A stretch of 64,000 bases of DNA from JBBSEX01 sp038239345 (GCA_038239345.1 JBBSEX010000007.1:225112-289111), one strand, 5' to 3'; numbered from the stretch's first letter, positions 42,720 through 52,165 are shown. Made by a program: numbers and translations. Notes: generated by a model not told the origin, from the letters alone.

Positions 42720-43037
42720 ATGAAAAAAGTCACCGCATTTTTCTTGCTTCTCACAGGCTTGAGCTTTGGCGCGCAAGTGCCGCCGCGAACGCCCCAAGAT
42801 GCAAGGCCCATCATTCGCCGAGAGCAGAGCGGGCTTGACCATCGTCAGGTAATCACTGGAAAAATCATTCGGGTAGGCACTAAGTATGTTCTGTACGACA
42901 AGACAACAAAAGCGTCCTACCAGCTCGATGATCAGATGGGAGCTCAGCCGTTCGAGGGGACGGAAGTAGAAGTCATCGGCATAATCGATGCGGGCACCCG
43001 CACGATAGAAGTCGTGGGCTTCAATCCGACCCACTAA
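42720..43037 (+). CDS. Small exported OB-fold-like protein (DUF5818-like)
   Basis: A 105-residue protein with signal peptide (MKKVTAFFLLLTGLSFGA). The mature part contains QVITGKIIRVGTKYVLYDKTT, YQLDDQMGAQPFEG and VEVIGIIDAGTRTIEVVGF, a five-strand pattern like an OB fold in which a substance is wrapped around a short barrel. ATG 42720 has GGAGG 8 nt upstream, which decides the start over ATG 42714. Such proteins are common in Acidobacteriota; function unknown. Confidence 0.75.
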   Translation: MKKVTAFFLLLTGLSFGAQVPPRTPQDARPIIRREQSGLDHRQVITGKIIRVGTKYVLYDKTTKASYQLDDQMGAQPFEGTEVEVIGIIDAGTRTIEVVGFNPTH

Positions 43038-43054
43038 AAGGCACGTTGGCGGAG

Positions 43055-43615
43055 CTAAGGGCGGTGGAAATTCGCCCGCCGCTCCGCCATCTCCTCACCA
43101 ATCGCCTGCAGTTGGTCTTCAGTCAAGAAGCTTTGCGCCGCAGGAAATATGTCCTTTTCTTCGGTTGCGATATGCGTACGATAAGTCTGCTTTAGCAAAC
43201 TTAAATTCTCCGTTAAGGTAAGCGACTCGGCCTCCGACAGGCGGTCCCTGGTTAACCACTCCATCACCAGCTTTTCCACGCCCTCATGAAGGTTCCGCAA
43301 CTTGCCATGATCTAGTTCCAACATAAGCAACTCGGTAACCGCCGATGAGCAAGCCATACACTGCTTCATACGCGGGAACAGCGATTCTTCTTCGTCCGCG
43401 ATATGTTTTGGCGCGGCATCCCGAAAATAAACAATTGCCGCGTTCAACGCGGATCGGGTGCCAGAATCCAGCGGTCCGCCGTGCACTTGGTGCGTTACTT
43501 TTACCAGAATATCGAGGAACTGTTCAATCCGCCGATGACAGTCCGTAAGCAGTCCTAGCGGCTCCGAAAAGCTATGATCGCGTTGTCCAATATTCACAGC
43601 CATACTGCCTCTCAT
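43055..43615 (-). CDS. Hemerythrin (HHE) domain protein
   Basis: A 186-residue four-helix-bundle protein with the di-iron pattern of the hemerythrin HHE family: DCHRRIEQFL, KHIADEEESLFPRM, LELDHGKLRNLHEGVE and YRTHIATEEKDIFPAA. It may bind O2 or NO, or serve iron-sulfur repair like YtfE/RIC (inference). In-frame starts exist at 43615 and 43603 (MAVNIGQ); I keep the longer. It is divergent from tRNA-His. Confidence 0.85.
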   Translation of the reverse strand: MRGSMAVNIGQRDHSFSEPLGLLTDCHRRIEQFLDILVKVTHQVHGGPLDSGTRSALNAAIVYFRDAAPKHIADEEESLFPRMKQCMACSSAVTELLMLELDHGKLRNLHEGVEKLVMEWLTRDRLSEAESLTLTENLSLLKQTYRTHIATEEKDIFPAAQSFLTEDQLQAIGEEMAERRANFHRP

Positions 43616-43634
43616 GATAGACTAGAACAACCAC

Positions 43635-43712
43635 GGCGGCTGTAGCTCAGTTGGTAGTAGCGCCAGATTGTGGTTCTGGAAGTCGTGGGTTCAAGCCCCA
43701 CCAGCCGCCCCA
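43635..43712 (+). tRNA. tRNA-His (GTG)
   Basis: A full cloverleaf can be drawn. G43635 is the -1 guanosine specific to tRNA-His and pairs with C73 (43709). Acceptor GCGGCTG pairs with CAGCCGC, the anticodon stem-loop is CCAGA-TTGTGGT-TCTGG with anticodon GTG, the T arm is GTGGG-TTCAAGC-CCCAC, and CCA is encoded (43710-43712). The D arm is odd: GCTC is answered by GTAGC instead of the usual GAGC, one base longer, so only three D-stem pairs form. Confidence 0.93.
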
Positions 43713-43849
43713 GCAATACCCCCACCCCAAACTTGAGAAACGCTCGACGCTGCGTTTGAAACCAACAATTCATCAATCCTCATTCATTTAGTGGATGTGT
43801 TGCCGGGCTCCCTCTCTGTACCCTGAAGTCGGAATACATGGAGAACACT

Positions 43850-46165
43850 ATGGAGCGCGCTCTTCCCTCAATCTTTACCCTTTACCTGCTCCTTGCCCTA
43901 ACCTCGCCTGTCCTTCGAGCACAGTCGGAGGCGGGCTCGGCAACTCTTACCGGCACGGTCTTAGATCCGTCGGGCACTGCGATTTCTGGAGCTAACGTGG
44001 CCATCGTAAATGGGGGCACAAATCAGCGGCGTGAGTTGGCTACCAGCGGTTCCGGTCTGTACACCGCGGTGCGATTGAGCGCTGGCACTTACTCAGTCCT
44101 TGTAGAAAAAACCGGCTTCCGGACCGCCCGGCGCGATGGAATCGAGCTCGGAGTCGGTGCTGCCATCACCCTTGATGTGCAGCTGGAACTCGGCTCCACA
44201 ACGGATTCGATTTCCGTAGTTTCTGGCTTGCCTCTGGTAGAAACCAGCCGCTCGCAAAATAGTACCCTGATCAATGAACGCGCCGTGCGTGAATTGCCAA
44301 TTAACGGCCGCAACTTTCTGGACTTCACACTTCTTACGCCGGGCGTGGTGCGCGACAATCGCGTTGGCGATCTATCCTTCGGCGGACAGCGTGGACCGGC
44401 TAACAGCTTGCTCATCGATGGCATGGATGCGAATAGCTCGTACTGGGGCCAGTCCACCGGACGCGCCGGTTTCCGCGACCCATACGCCTTCAGTCAGGAT
44501 TCGGTGCAGGAATTTCAAGTACTCACGAACTCATTCGCCCCCGAGATCGGGCGTGCCACGGGAGGTGTTGTGAACGTCATCACCAAGTCGGGCACGAATC
44601 GCTTCCATGGTTCTGGGTTCTGGTTCTTCCGCGACCGCCTGTTTAACGCTAATACGTTCTTCAACAATTTATCCGGCATTCCCCGCCAGCCTTACCACTA
44701 CAATCAGTTCGGCGGAAACCTCGGCGGACCTCTTCGACGGGATCGTCTCTTCTTCTTTTACAACTACGACGGACTGCGCAATACGCTGCCCAACCCGGTG
44801 TATCTGCCGATTGCCGCGCTGCCCACGCCGTCGTCCCAACTCGGTTTCAGCCTCCTCCAGAAATATCTCACTCCCTATACCACCGGACTGCGCAACGATA
44901 TTCACACCGCAAAGATCGATTGGCTGGCGTCGATGGCCCACCAGTTCAGCGCGCGTTACAATCTCCATCGCTTTACCGGCCTGAATGCCGAAAGCCCCGG
45001 CCCGCAATCGAGCTCCGATCATACCGGCGACACCACGCTCAATACCGATAACTTCACGCTGTCCCATACCTGGACTCTCGCCGCCAATAAGCTTATCGAT
45101 CAGCGATTCGTCTTCCTCCGCGAATACAATCCCAGCAGCGTCAAGGGGCAAGGCCCCGAAGTAGTAGTGCGCCAGAGTGGCGTCACGGCGTTGAGCTTTG
45201 GAACCGCGAATTTCCTTCCCCGATCGACCGTGCAGAATAAATACGGCGTCGTGGAAACATTCACCTGGGTGTTGGGTAGCCACACACTAAAGTTCGGTCA
45301 CGATTTTCTATTCAATCGCGCCGACAACCTGGCCACGAATCTGTTCGCCGCCCAGTATACGTTCAACAGCTACGCCGATTTCGCCGACGGCAAGCCTGCC
45401 GCTTTCGCGCAGTCGCTGCCCACGCCAGGAACCAACGGAGGTCTGACGTTTCCAAACACAAATCAATTCGCCGGTTTTGCCCAGGATGCATGGCGCGCCA
45501 CCAATCGCCTCACCATCAACTACGGTGTTCGGTATGACCTGTTTCTGTACGACGGAAACGGCATTCGCAATCCCGATCCGGGTCTGGCGCAAGCTAAACT
45601 TCAGACCGGAGTCTTCCCATCCGATCTCACAAATTTTGCCGGCAGACTAGGCATCGCCTATCGTCTGGATCCTTCCGGAAAATCCGTGCTGCGCGCTGGA
45701 GCCGGTACGTTCTATGGGTCATTGCCGGGTCTGGTGTCACGTACGATCCAGGCGCAAAACGGTGTCCAGGTGCAATCGTTCACTTTGACTGGGCCCGCCA
45801 TCCCGCAATATCCGACGTGCTGGCGCAGCTTCCAGCGGCTGGAACCGCGGTGCCCGATATTTATCTTGTGGAGCCCGGTTTCAGAACGCCGCGTACCCAT
45901 CAGTGGAATTTCAGTTTCGAAACACAATTGGCTAACGACTTTTCACTCACGCTCAGTTATCTGGGCGTACGCGGGACTGAGCTCACCCGTGTTCGCGACA
46001 TCAATCAATTTCCTTATCAGACGATCCAAGCACAGTACACCGATGGACGCCAAGTGCTCTTTTCCGCCCGTCCAGGAACCACTGGACCCTCGCGTCCGAA
46101 CCCAGTTTTCGGACGCATCAGTCTTGTCGAGAGTGCCGCCGACTCTACTTATCACGCAGCCGTAA
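43850..46165 (+). pseudogene. TonB-dependent receptor (Oar-like), N-terminal part before a frameshift
   Basis: Outer-membrane receptor gene broken by a -1 frameshift near 45812-45814. Up to there the frame gives a signal peptide (MERALPSIFTLYLLLALTSPVLRAQ, in part), a carboxypeptidase-regulatory-like Ig domain (ATLTGTVLDPSGTAISGANV), a plug domain (RELPINGRNFLDFTLLTPGV, NSLLIDGMDANSS) and the first barrel strands. After QYP it runs into a non-native 117-codon tail (TCWRSFQRL to 46165), while native sequence resumes in another frame at 45814. GGAG 6 nt before ATG 43850 favours it over ATG 43838. The family imports or senses large substrates at the outer membrane. Confidence 0.85.
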
Positions 46166-46812
46166 TTCAGATCACCAAGCGCTATGCCCGCAACTTTCAA
46201 TTGCTGGCCAGCTACACGTTTTCAAAGGTGATCGACACCGCGCCCTGGTCGACATCATTCATTCCCAATAGTGCCGCCGAGGATCCGAATCTAGTTCAGG
46301 ACACCTTGCAGCCCAATGCCGATCGCGCTCTCGGAGATGCCAACGTCGCGCATCGTTTCGTCTTCTCGGGCGTGTGGGACATCGCCTACGCCGACCATGC
46401 CTCCAATCGTGTAATCCGTACGTTAGTCGGCGGGTGGTCATTGGCCAGCATCACGACGCTGCAGTCCGGCCGCTGGTATAGCGCCCGCGTCAATGTCGAT
46501 CTGAATAACGACGGCAACCGGTTTACGGACCGTTCACCCGGCTATGGGCGCAACACGATCGAAGGGCCCGGCCTCCAAACAGTCGATCTCCGCGTCTCTA
46601 AGAACGTCCGGTTATGGCATGAGGGCACTGAGTTGCGATTCATCGGCGAAGCATTCAATCTCTTGAACCATGCCAACTTCGCCAGCATCCAGCAGACTCC
46701 GTATAATTACGCCGCCGCGACCCACACTTTTACCGCGAATTCGACTTTCGGCCGCCCACTTAGCACGCTGGATCCGCGCATCCTGCAAGTTGCGGCGCGA
46801 ATCACATTCTAA
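45817..46812 (+). pseudogene. TonB-dependent receptor (Oar-like), C-terminal barrel after the frameshift
   Basis: A 331-codon continuation of the receptor: VLAQLPAAGTAVPDIYLVEP, then THQWNFSFETQLANDFSLTLSYLG, the barrel signature SYTFSKVID and the ending RILQVAARITF with the C-terminal aromatic expected of an outer-membrane barrel. Joined to the upstream frame the protein would be about 990 residues, normal for the family. One missing base between TAT CC and GAC GTG (45809-45816) explains everything. It is either a real null allele or an assembly error. A phosphoesterase gene follows by 12 nt. Confidence 0.85.
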
Positions 46813-46824
46813 GGACAACGTTCC

Positions 46825-47709
46825 ATGAACCGCCGAAACTTTCTCATCGCCGGAACCGCCGCCTCACTTGCCGCCAGTGCCGCCGGCGCCTCGGAGTCGT
46901 TCGAGTTCGTCCATCTCACCGACACCCATATTCAGCCTGAACTTCATGCCGGTGAAGGCTGCCTGGCGTGCTTTGAACGCGTTAACTCCATCGCACCGGA
47001 TTTCGTCATCAATGGCGGTGATCTGGTCTTCGACGCGGCGGAAACCAAGCCGCAGCGTGCCATCGAGGTCTACGATCTCTACAAAGAAACTTCCAAGCGC
47101 CTGCATGCGCCCGTCTATGCGGTCGTGGGAAACCACGACATTTTCGGGGTGGCTCTATCCAGCGGAATCGCGCCTTCCGATCCGTGCTACGGCAAGAGGA
47201 TGTTCGAAGATCGTATCGGAAAACGCTTCTACTCGATAACGCACAAAGGATGGCAATTCATTGCCCTGGATTCCATATACATCACGAGCGAGCGCAGCTT
47301 CATCGGCCGCATCGACGATGAGCAGTTGGCCTGGCTGAGCGGCGAACTCGCCAACATTCCGCGCACCCGGCCGCTGATAGTCGTTACCCATGTGCCTTTT
47401 GTCAGCGGCTTCCCGCAATATGCTCGCAGTAAGGCTACTCTCGAACAACTCACTGTGACGAACGCGCGCGACGTTCTCGACATGCTGTGGCCTTATAATT
47501 TGAAAGCCGTACTGCAAGGGCATACGCATGTTCGCGAGATCGTCCGCTATAACGGCTGTCAGTTCATCACCTCGGGAGCGGTCTGCGGGAATTGGTGGAA
47601 GGGCCCGCGAATGGGCCATCCAGAGGGGTTCGGCGTACTGTCGGTTCGTAATGGAGATGTAACCTGGCGCTATGAGACGTACGGTTTTCAGGCCGATTCC
47701 GCCGGCTGA
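46825..47709 (+). CDS. Tat-exported calcineurin-like metallophosphoesterase
   Basis: A 294-residue phosphoesterase with a Tat-type signal (MNRRNFLIAGTAASLAASAAG; twin Arg at 3-4). All metal motifs are present: HLTDTHIQ, NGGDLVFD, VGNHDIFG, VTHVPF and LQGHTHVRE. It should hydrolyse phosphomono- or diesters in the periplasm; the substrate is unknown. It follows the broken TonB receptor closely, with AAGGA before the ATG, so it probably belonged to that receptor's operon, for example for use of an organophosphate. Confidence 0.9.
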   Translation: MNRRNFLIAGTAASLAASAAGASESFEFVHLTDTHIQPELHAGEGCLACFERVNSIAPDFVINGGDLVFDAAETKPQRAIEVYDLYKETSKRLHAPVYAVVGNHDIFGVALSSGIAPSDPCYGKRMFEDRIGKRFYSITHKGWQFIALDSIYITSERSFIGRIDDEQLAWLSGELANIPRTRPLIVVTHVPFVSGFPQYARSKATLEQLTVTNARDVLDMLWPYNLKAVLQGHTHVREIVRYNGCQFITSGAVCGNWWKGPRMGHPEGFGVLSVRNGDVTWRYETYGFQADSAG

Positions 47710-47722
47710 TCGCTGTGTTAGC

Positions 47723-48544
47723 ATGAGCCCAAAGGCCTTCATGCTGATCGAGAGCCGAGTCTCGCGTCTGATTCATTTGATCTATGAGGCTGCGGGCGAT
47801 TCCGCTGTGTGGCCCGTCATGCTGAAGACGCTGGCGGAAAGAATGCAGGCCCGGATGACGTCCTTCCTCGAACATCGTCCCGGTGAACAGCGCGACGGCG
47901 TTCCATTCTCCTATGGACTCGATTCCTCTTTCCGGGCAAGCTACGAGAGCTACTATTGTTTACGCAACGTTTATTTGGAGAGGGGCAAGCCCGCCTTGCG
48001 CGAAGGGCTGGTCGCTCCCCACGAACAATACTGTAGCGACGTCGATCTTCTAGGCTCGGAGTATTACAACGACTTCCAGCGCAAATTGAATCTTTACCGG
48101 GTGCTGGTAGGCGTGCTATCGTGCCGCCCCGATTACCTGCTGATTGTGACGCTAAGCCGCTCGCGCCACCAGCCACCTTTCTCGCGCGAAGAAATGTCGG
48201 TGCTTGAATTTTTAATGCCTCACCTGCAACGATCCTGGAAGTTGCATAGTCGTTTAGAAAAACTCATATCGTCACGCGAGGGTTGCCGCCCCGTTGCCGT
48301 GCCTGCCGTGCACACTGGCCCGGAATGGGATGATCGCCAAAAGTTGCAACTCAAGTTTGGCTTAGCTGGAACTGAGGCGCGCTTCGCCGACCTGCTGATC
48401 GCCGGCCGTTCCACCGCTGAGATTTGTGCTGAACTTAATATTCAGATCAGCACCGGACGCACGCATCTTCGGCACTTGTTCCAAAAGACCAACACCACCC
48501 GGCAGCCAGCATTGGTTTGCCGCCTGCTTCAGGACGCGCACTAA
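47723..48544 (+). CDS. LuxR-family transcriptional regulator
   Basis: A 273-residue protein whose last 65 residues form a LuxR-type helix-turn-helix (LAGTEARFADLLIAGRSTAEICAELNIQISTGRTHLRHLFQKTN, in part). The N-terminal 200 residues may be a GAF/PAS-like sensor (VSRLIHLIYEAAGDSAVWPVML, PHLQRSWKLHSRLEKL) as in many orphan acidobacterial and proteobacterial LuxR proteins. I chose ATG 47723, after the phosphoesterase stop; a longer in-frame start overlaps that gene. Targets may be the neighbouring glycosyltransferase genes or the receptor (inference). Confidence 0.82.
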   Translation: MSPKAFMLIESRVSRLIHLIYEAAGDSAVWPVMLKTLAERMQARMTSFLEHRPGEQRDGVPFSYGLDSSFRASYESYYCLRNVYLERGKPALREGLVAPHEQYCSDVDLLGSEYYNDFQRKLNLYRVLVGVLSCRPDYLLIVTLSRSRHQPPFSREEMSVLEFLMPHLQRSWKLHSRLEKLISSREGCRPVAVPAVHTGPEWDDRQKLQLKFGLAGTEARFADLLIAGRSTAEICAELNIQISTGRTHLRHLFQKTNTTRQPALVCRLLQDAH

Positions 48545-48620
48545 GGCGAACAATGTTCCATCGCCTGCTCATGTTTCTGAAAGGTCTTTACTGCGCCCGC
48601 ATCCAACTTGCGCCGTCTTT

Positions 48621-49313
48621 ATGCTGATTAGCATTATTATTCCGACGCTCAATGAGGAGTCATCCATTTCGCGCACACTCGCGGCGATTGCAGGTCTGCA
48701 TGGCGAGTATGAAGTGATCGTCGTCGATGGCGGAAGTTCTGATCATACGGTGGAAATTGCGGCGCCCCTAGCTCGTGTAATCGAGTCCGAACGGGGTCGC
48801 GGGAACCAACAGGCGGCAGGCGCGAAAGCTGCTAACGGCGAAGTCTTCTGGTTCGTGCATGCCGATTCCATTCCCGGTCCACATTCCTGCCTGGCGATTG
48901 AAGAAAGCTTACGCGATGGGCGCATTGTGGGCGGAAACTTTTCATTGTGCTTCGATGACGAGGGTAGATCGTCACGGCAATTGGCGGTGGTCTATCCGTA
49001 TTTGAAACTGCTCGGGCTCTGTTATGGCGACTCTGGAATCTTCCTTCGCGCCAGTGTCTACGAAGCCATCGGCGGCTTTCGCCCCTATGCGCTGTTTGAA
49101 GATGTAGACCTGGTGCGCAGAATACGCAAACAAGGGCGCTTCCGCACGCTGCCCGATAAGCTGGTGACCTCATCACGCCGATTCGCGCATCGGAACTTCG
49201 CTCTGATGTTCGCCGAATGGACGGCCCTCCAAATCCTCTACTGGGTGGGCGTCCACCCCGATCGGCTTGCAAGCATGTACGCTCCCGTCCGCGGCCGGTC
49301 GAAACCCGCATAA
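48621..49313 (+). CDS. Family 2 glycosyltransferase (TIGR04283-like)
   Basis: A 230-residue GT-A enzyme: SIIIPTLNEESSISRTLAAI, VIVVDGGSSDHTVEIA, RGRGNQQAAGAKAANGEVFWFVHADS (metal-binding DxD replaced by HADS) and FEDVDLVRRIRKQG. The short length, the RGxQxxxGA block and HAD motif fit the TIGR04283 type, often found beside rSAM or phospholipid genes. I chose ATG 48621, where homologous sequence begins. It opens a run with a hydroxylase and an SDR, 8 nt and 2 nt apart. Confidence 0.85.
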   Translation: MLISIIIPTLNEESSISRTLAAIAGLHGEYEVIVVDGGSSDHTVEIAAPLARVIESERGRGNQQAAGAKAANGEVFWFVHADSIPGPHSCLAIEESLRDGRIVGGNFSLCFDDEGRSSRQLAVVYPYLKLLGLCYGDSGIFLRASVYEAIGGFRPYALFEDVDLVRRIRKQGRFRTLPDKLVTSSRRFAHRNFALMFAEWTALQILYWVGVHPDRLASMYAPVRGRSKPA

Positions 49314-49321
49314 TAAGAACC

Positions 49322-50143
49322 ATGCGTGACGAACTTCCTGCGTGGATGCGAGGGATCATCATCGGCGGGGCGATCGTCTCGCTGGCCGTTTTGGAAATGC
49401 GCAAAAGCTTACGGCTCCGGACGCGAGAAGCCAAGTGGCGGCGGACCGGTCGCAACCTTGTAATCGCCGCCACCGGCGGCATCGTGATGAGTCTGGTGGA
49501 ACAACCGCTTGCCCTGCGAGTGGCAAGGCATGTCGATGCCAACGGTCTCGGCCTTGTCCCAAGAATCGCGACGTCGCGCATTGGCCGGCTGCTGCTGGGA
49601 ATATTTTTGCTGGATTACGGCCTGTACCTGTGGCACGTGCTGACACACAAAGTTCCGTTCCTCTGGCGCTTTCATTTGGTACATCACATCGACTTGGATA
49701 TGGACGCCTCCACCGCCCTTCGCTTTCACTTCGGCGAGATGCTGGCTTCCGTACCCTGGCGTTTGCTACAGATCCGGATGGTTGGCGCCTCACCACTAGC
49801 GGTATCTATCTGGCAGACGCTACTGTTCGTTTCCATCTTGTTTCACCACTCCAATACCCGGCTTCCGCTATGGTTGGAACGCCGCTTGCGCTATGTAGTG
49901 ATCACGCCGCGTTTGCATGGAATTCACCATGAAGCGAAGCAACGGCTGACCAACTCCAATTGGTCCAGCGGGCTCGCCCTCTGGGATTTGCTGCATGGAA
50001 CCTACCGTTGGCATGAACGCGAGGAACAACTTATCGGCGTTCCGGATTATCAGAGACTGGAGCAGGTCACGCTACCTAAATGCATCACCCTGCCCTTCGA
50101 TAACGCGGGTCCTGGATTCACAAGCGAAAGCGCGACAATCTAA
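49322..50143 (+). CDS. Sterol desaturase / fatty-acid hydroxylase family membrane enzyme
   Basis: A 273-residue di-iron membrane oxidoreductase with several helices and the histidine clusters HVLTH, HLVHH, HHSNTR and HGIHHE spaced as in the fatty-acid hydroxylase superfamily. Such enzymes hydroxylate or desaturate an acyl chain or isoprenoid, using O2 and an electron donor. Start ATG 49322 lies 8 nt after the glycosyltransferase; an earlier in-frame start would overlap it. Its neighbours suggest a modified glycolipid or lipid headgroup path (inference). Confidence 0.88.
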   Translation: MRDELPAWMRGIIIGGAIVSLAVLEMRKSLRLRTREAKWRRTGRNLVIAATGGIVMSLVEQPLALRVARHVDANGLGLVPRIATSRIGRLLLGIFLLDYGLYLWHVLTHKVPFLWRFHLVHHIDLDMDASTALRFHFGEMLASVPWRLLQIRMVGASPLAVSIWQTLLFVSILFHHSNTRLPLWLERRLRYVVITPRLHGIHHEAKQRLTNSNWSSGLALWDLLHGTYRWHEREEQLIGVPDYQRLEQVTLPKCITLPFDNAGPGFTSESATI

Positions 50144-50145
50144 CG

Positions 50146-51168
50146 ATGCAGCCGGTAGTGCTGGTGACGGGTGGGACCGGCGTTGTCGGATCGGAATTGT
50201 GGCCGCGTCTGGTACAAGCTTATCCAACGCATCGGGTGCTGGTGGTAACTCGGGGGAATGCGGAGGGGGCTGCCTTCATCAGCGGCGATCTGTGTAATGG
50301 ATTCGATTTGGCGCACCTCCAGGCTCGGATTACAACGATCATTCATTGCGCCGCCAACACTCGATTCAATCTGCCGATTGACGAGTCGCGAACTCTAAAC
50401 GTTGCGGGCACACGGCGCCTGCTCGATTTTGCTTTACACTGTCCACGGCTGGAGCAATTCGCGCACCTAAGCACGTTGTACATTGCCGGCCGACGCCCTG
50501 GACTGATCACCGAAGCGCCGCTCCATCATGAGTACGGATATTTCAACACCTATGAGCAGTCGAAGCATGAGGCCGAGGAACTGGTTTTGACCTATGCCGG
50601 GCGTTTGCCGGTTTCCGTTTACCGGCTAAGTTCGGTGGTGGGCAAACCGGACCGGCGCAGCCATTTTCACCAGGTAATCCGGCTGATCCCGTGGAGTTCA
50701 TCCTTTCCCGTGTTGCCCGGGCAGCCCGACGTTCCGGTGGATCTAATTCCAACCGAATGGCTGGCCCGCGCCATGACCTTTCTTCTGTCTCAGTCGTTCA
50801 TGCCAGGCAAAATCCGTCATCTTTGCGCGGGCCCAGTTGACTCGCTTACAGTTCGGGAATTAATCGAGATGGCCTTCCTAGCATTCGAGGCGAGTGCCGG
50901 CGTCAAAGCTCCCCGTCCCCGCTTGGCGCCGAATAGTGAGGGGAAGCAGGATGCCAAGCAGACGGCGGCTGACCGAGCCCTCTCCGCCCTGCATACCTTT
51001 CTCCCACATCTGGCGATTGCTCAGCCATTTGACCCGGGCGAAACCGGAGTGTTGTTAAAGCAAAATGGGTTGGGGCCGCTAGACGCGCGAGTGTTTCTAA
51101 AGCAGGTATTGGCTAAGGAATTTCCGCTACGAACGGAATTTGAAAATAGCGCTCAAGGAACTTCTTGA
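50146..51168 (+). CDS. NAD-dependent epimerase / thioester-reductase-like SDR
   Basis: A 340-residue extended SDR: VLVTGGTGVVGSELWPRL (nucleotide binding), IIHCAANTRFNLP, HLSTLYIAG, and the catalytic YEQSKHEAE (YxxxK). The NTRFN and STLYIAGRRPG segments resemble the reductase domains that release acyl thioesters as aldehydes (Male-sterility/TE-reductase family). It may reduce a fatty acyl-CoA/ACP for the pathway shared with the two preceding genes (inference). Two nt separate it from the hydroxylase gene. Confidence 0.85.
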   Translation: MQPVVLVTGGTGVVGSELWPRLVQAYPTHRVLVVTRGNAEGAAFISGDLCNGFDLAHLQARITTIIHCAANTRFNLPIDESRTLNVAGTRRLLDFALHCPRLEQFAHLSTLYIAGRRPGLITEAPLHHEYGYFNTYEQSKHEAEELVLTYAGRLPVSVYRLSSVVGKPDRRSHFHQVIRLIPWSSSFPVLPGQPDVPVDLIPTEWLARAMTFLLSQSFMPGKIRHLCAGPVDSLTVRELIEMAFLAFEASAGVKAPRPRLAPNSEGKQDAKQTAADRALSALHTFLPHLAIAQPFDPGETGVLLKQNGLGPLDARVFLKQVLAKEFPLRTEFENSAQGTS

Positions 51169-51196
51169 AGCGCCGATGAGCTTAAATGAAGAGGAG

Positions 51197-52165
51197 TTAG
51201 TCGAGATTGGTCGGAAACTGAATCAGTGAGAAATAGGCAGCGACGCGACCGAGGAGACTATCGCGCTCCGTAAGGCTGACCCAACGGATTTCAGAGGACT
51301 CGCCCTCATCGGAAAAGAAGCCTAAACCGCCTGTGCGAAACCGCGAATCGGACCACGAGCTGACAACCTGATTATTAACCCAAGTGACAAAGCGATCATC
51401 TTTGACACTCATGTGGATAGTGTAAGGAGCGCCGGGAGACATCGAAAGGGGCAGAGGCATCCGCACCCGGTCGAGTTCGTGTCCATTCTGCATGGTGTAA
51501 CGGACCAAACTGGTATTGGGAGCATTCCCCCGTGGACCAGTGATAGTGATCTTCGTGCCGTAATAGTTGTTTGGATTGGTTGCCCGGAACGCCCATCCCA
51601 AGCTCTTGTTGTCAATTTGGCCCAGGAATTCCACTTCGTAGTTGGTCAATAAGCTGGATCGCTTCCAGATCTGCAAGCGGCCGGGGTGCAACCCAGAACT
51701 GTTCACCTGCGGAGCGCGCAAGTCGGCCATATTTGCCGCCGAATCTGACCATTCGTTAAGTCCTGAGCGAAAATCCTCGCGCAGCGTAACCGGCGTGCGG
51801 CTGCGAACGGCGTTGCCAATCGTAGAACTAATCTGTGCTAAAGGATTGAAACCGCCACCAGGGGCAGGGGTCGAACGAAGAGTCGCGGCGCTGCTGGAAC
51901 TGCCAGGGAGACTCAAACCCGCAAGGGCGAGCATCGCAATGGCAATTACGGCAAACCCAGAGGCAGTCGTCCCAGAATGCGTACCAGCCTTAGGAGCCTT
52001 CCGACGCTCACCACGTACCGGAACGGGCCAAATTTCATCGTCGGCATCGCGTAACGCCCGAGCCGAAACCAACCGAAATTGCGCGCGGTGCTGCGGAGAG
52101 CAGAATTCGCGATCTGCTAACATCCGAAGAGTTCCGATTTTCTTGCCGCACAAAATGCAATTCAT
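51197..52165 (-). CDS. Zinc-ribbon, single-helix protein with a LamG/concanavalin-like domain
   Basis: A 322-residue protein. The head is a zinc-ribbon/FCS-like finger (MNCILCGKKIG, ADREFCSPQHRAQF), then a basic linker, one hydrophobic helix (about residues 70-85, ASGFAVIAIAMLALAGL) and an extracytoplasmic beta-sandwich region (LREDFRSGLNEWSD, YEVEFLGQIDNKSLGWAFRATNPNNYY, TGGLGFFSDEGE) like DUF1080/LamG folds that bind glycans. Cytoplasmic finger plus external lectin-like domain is suggestive of a transmembrane sensor, but no function is known. Confidence 0.75.
   Translation of the reverse strand: MNCILCGKKIGTLRMLADREFCSPQHRAQFRLVSARALRDADDEIWPVPVRGERRKAPKAGTHSGTTASGFAVIAIAMLALAGLSLPGSSSSAATLRSTPAPGGGFNPLAQISSTIGNAVRSRTPVTLREDFRSGLNEWSDSAANMADLRAPQVNSSGLHPGRLQIWKRSSLLTNYEVEFLGQIDNKSLGWAFRATNPNNYYGTKITITGPRGNAPNTSLVRYTMQNGHELDRVRMPLPLSMSPGAPYTIHMSVKDDRFVTWVNNQVVSSWSDSRFRTGGLGFFSDEGESSEIRWVSLTERDSLLGRVAAYFSLIQFPTNLD

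Noticed and set aside
43713..43849. tRNA-associated integration site of a genomic island
   Set aside because: No integrase gene and no repeat of the tRNA 3' end found in the window.
51176..51229. 17-codon frame after the SDR gene
   Set aside because: Too short, lies across the convergent gene end and has no support beyond an open frame.
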